Source of the DNA: CAZAGT01 sp964484515
GTDB taxonomy: Bacteria; Desulfobacterota; DSM-4660; Desulfatiglandales; HGW-15
DNA: 6,812 bases
NCBI GenBank assembly: GCA_964484515.1
Contig: CAZAGT010000290.1
Span: 1-6,812, forward strand
Direction of reading: 5' to 3'
The translations under genes were made by a program, and so were the position numbers. Below are positions 6,142-6,812 of the stretch, in pieces (positions within the stretch are counted from its first letter, which is position 1; each line of letters opens with the position of its first letter). Under the pieces are notes generated by a model. It was not told where the DNA came from. It saw only the letters and a program-made list of their open reading frames with translations, and did no database searches.

Positions 6142-6261
6142 AAAGGCCCAAGGCGCAAGGCATGGGGCATGAGGAAAGACGAGTTGAAGACCTTCGTTGC
6201 TTTTACCTTGAGCCTCAAACCTCAGGCCTCAAGCCGAAAAACTCGTACGCCTCATTCCTCG
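6142..6261. repeat. Two opposed arrays of a degenerate 7-bp repeat
   Basis: On the plus strand five adjacent heptamers run from 6142 to 6176: AAAGGCC, CAAGGCG, CAAGGCA, TGGGGCA, TGAGGAA. On the minus strand four adjacent heptamers of the same form run from 6231 down to 6204: TGAGGCC, TGAGGTT, TGAGGCT, CAAGGTA. Two more (CGAGGAA, TGAGGCG) run from 6261 down to 6248. The shared pattern is roughly YRRGGNN. Because the arrays face each other, the region also folds: ATGAGG (6169-6174) pairs with CCTCAT (6250-6255), and ACGAGTT (6179-6185) with AACTCGT (6240-6246). It lies between convergent transcription units and codes for nothing recognisable. Confidence 0.7.
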
Positions 6262-6295
6262 GGATTTGTTTACCTTCGCTTCGCTCGGCTCAGTC

Positions 6296-6345
6296 CCCAC
6301 CCCTTCGGGGCGGGTCCCCAGTGTCGGAAGGCCGTGATTCGACAC
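6296..6345. repeat. Two GC-rich hairpins between convergent genes
   Basis: CCC (6296-6298) plus CCCC (6300-6303) pair with GGGG (6307-6310) plus GGG (6312-6314), with one A-C mismatch and a tight TTC loop. Next to it, GTGTCG (6321-6326) pairs with CGACAC (6340-6345). The second hairpin ends three bases from the stop codon of the minus-strand glycosyltransferase gene, so it could form the 3' end of that mRNA. Neither strand shows a T tract, so any terminator role is weakly supported. Confidence 0.5.
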
Positions 6346-6348
6346 TCG

Positions 6349-6812
6349 CTATAAGGTCCCCAACTTCAAGATCCCGCTCAGGACCTGCTCGACGCTGATC
6401 TCTTCCATGCACTCGATCGTGGGGCATTGCCGCTTAAAGCAAGGGCTGCAGTCCAGGCCGACGCGAATGACCTGATGGCCGGACCCAAAGGGGCCCGTTC
6501 GCCAGGGCGCCGTCGGACCGAAGAGAGCCACGACCGGTGTTCCTACGGCGGCCGCCAAATGCATCGGCCCGGTATCCGTGGCAACAACAACCCTTGTTCC
6601 TTCATATAGCGCCGCCAAGGTCTTTAGGTTCGTTTCACCGGCCAAATTGGCGGCCTTATGCCTCATACGAGATCCGATTCGGTCGACAACCTCACGATCC
6701 GAATGACTGCCCGTAAAGACGACGAGGGCATCGTGCTCCTCAATCAGCCGATCGGCAAGCTCTGCAAATTTGGCATTGCTCCAGAGTTTCGTCGCCCATT
6801 TCGCCACCGGGT
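6349..6812 (-). CDS. Glycosyltransferase family 9 (LPS heptosyltransferase-like), C-terminal part
   Basis: The gene runs leftwards, stops with TAG at 6351-6349 and has no 5' end in the window: the frame stays open to base 6812 and the visible protein starts inside a domain, so about 154 codons of a normally 330-350-residue protein are seen. GT9 enzymes transfer heptose from ADP-heptose onto the lipid A-core at the inner face of the cytoplasmic membrane. The first visible segment (KWATKLWSNAKFAELADRL) matches the start of the C-terminal Rossmann domain. The hallmark ATDTGPMHLAAAVGTPVVALFGPT, which binds the nucleotide-sugar, is followed by DCSPCFKRQCPTIECMEEI, the cysteine-rich C-terminal signature of many heptosyltransferase II (WaaF)-like proteins. 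WaaF, WaaC or another GT9 cannot be separated without the N-terminus. The in-frame GTG at 6807 is internal and not the start. Confidence 0.92.
   Translation of the reverse strand, partial: PVAKWATKLWSNAKFAELADRLIEEHDALVVFTGSHSDREVVDRIGSRMRHKAANLAGETNLKTLAALYEGTRVVVATDTGPMHLAAAVGTPVVALFGPTAPWRTGPFGSGHQVIRVGLDCSPCFKRQCPTIECMEEISVEQVLSGILKLGTL

Noticed and set aside
5435..6163. Open frame of 242 codons on minus across rnpB
   Set aside because: It covers the RNase P RNA and the repeat region; conservation there is explained by the RNA, and the translation has no domain.
6142..6261. CRISPR array or phage attachment site
   Set aside because: The repeat unit is 7 bp without spacers, no cas or integrase gene is near, and no tRNA fragment duplication is seen.

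Overview
The window looks like a chromosomal housekeeping segment from a Gram-negative bacterium, most likely a deltaproteobacterium in the broad sense (Desulfobacterota, Syntrophobacter-like). I base this on the proteobacterial DnaG and RpoD, the type A RNase P RNA, a heptosyltransferase-like gene implying an LPS outer membrane, and the moderate-to-high GC content. The lineage is inferred from protein and RNA character, not from a search.

Layout. The 3' end of hisA enters at the left edge and stops at 205. Bases 206-812 hold no convincing gene, but they contain a promoter-like site with a palindrome (224-260) and a strong tandem-hairpin terminator (700-741), so an unidentified transcript of about 480 nt may lie there. 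Next comes the core of the macromolecular synthesis operon, dnaG (813-2546) and rpoD (2582-4345), 35 bp apart; rpsU, often found upstream of dnaG, is not here. A tRNA with anticodon CAT (4497-4572) follows, with its own promoter-like site and a strong terminator (4643-4682). After it come a coiled-coil/zinc-ribbon protein gene (4777-5514) and the RNase P RNA gene rnpB (about 5604-6007), which has a near-consensus sigma-70 promoter. On the minus strand the 3' part of a family 9 glycosyltransferase (LPS heptosyltransferase type) runs off the right edge and converges on rnpB.

The gap between rnpB and the glycosyltransferase (6008-6348) is non-coding and rich in structure: a branched inverted repeat at 6072-6121, two oppositely oriented arrays of a degenerate 7-bp unit at 6142-6261, and GC-rich hairpins at 6291-6345.

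How the genes work together. DnaG primes replication and RpoD recognises the housekeeping promoters, including those visible here. RNase P matures the 5' end of tRNAs, including the one encoded upstream. The edge genes belong to histidine biosynthesis and the outer-membrane core. No defence system, CRISPR array, transposase or phage gene is visible. The points that stand out are the orphan transcript candidate at 206-741 and the repeat architecture at 6072-6261.
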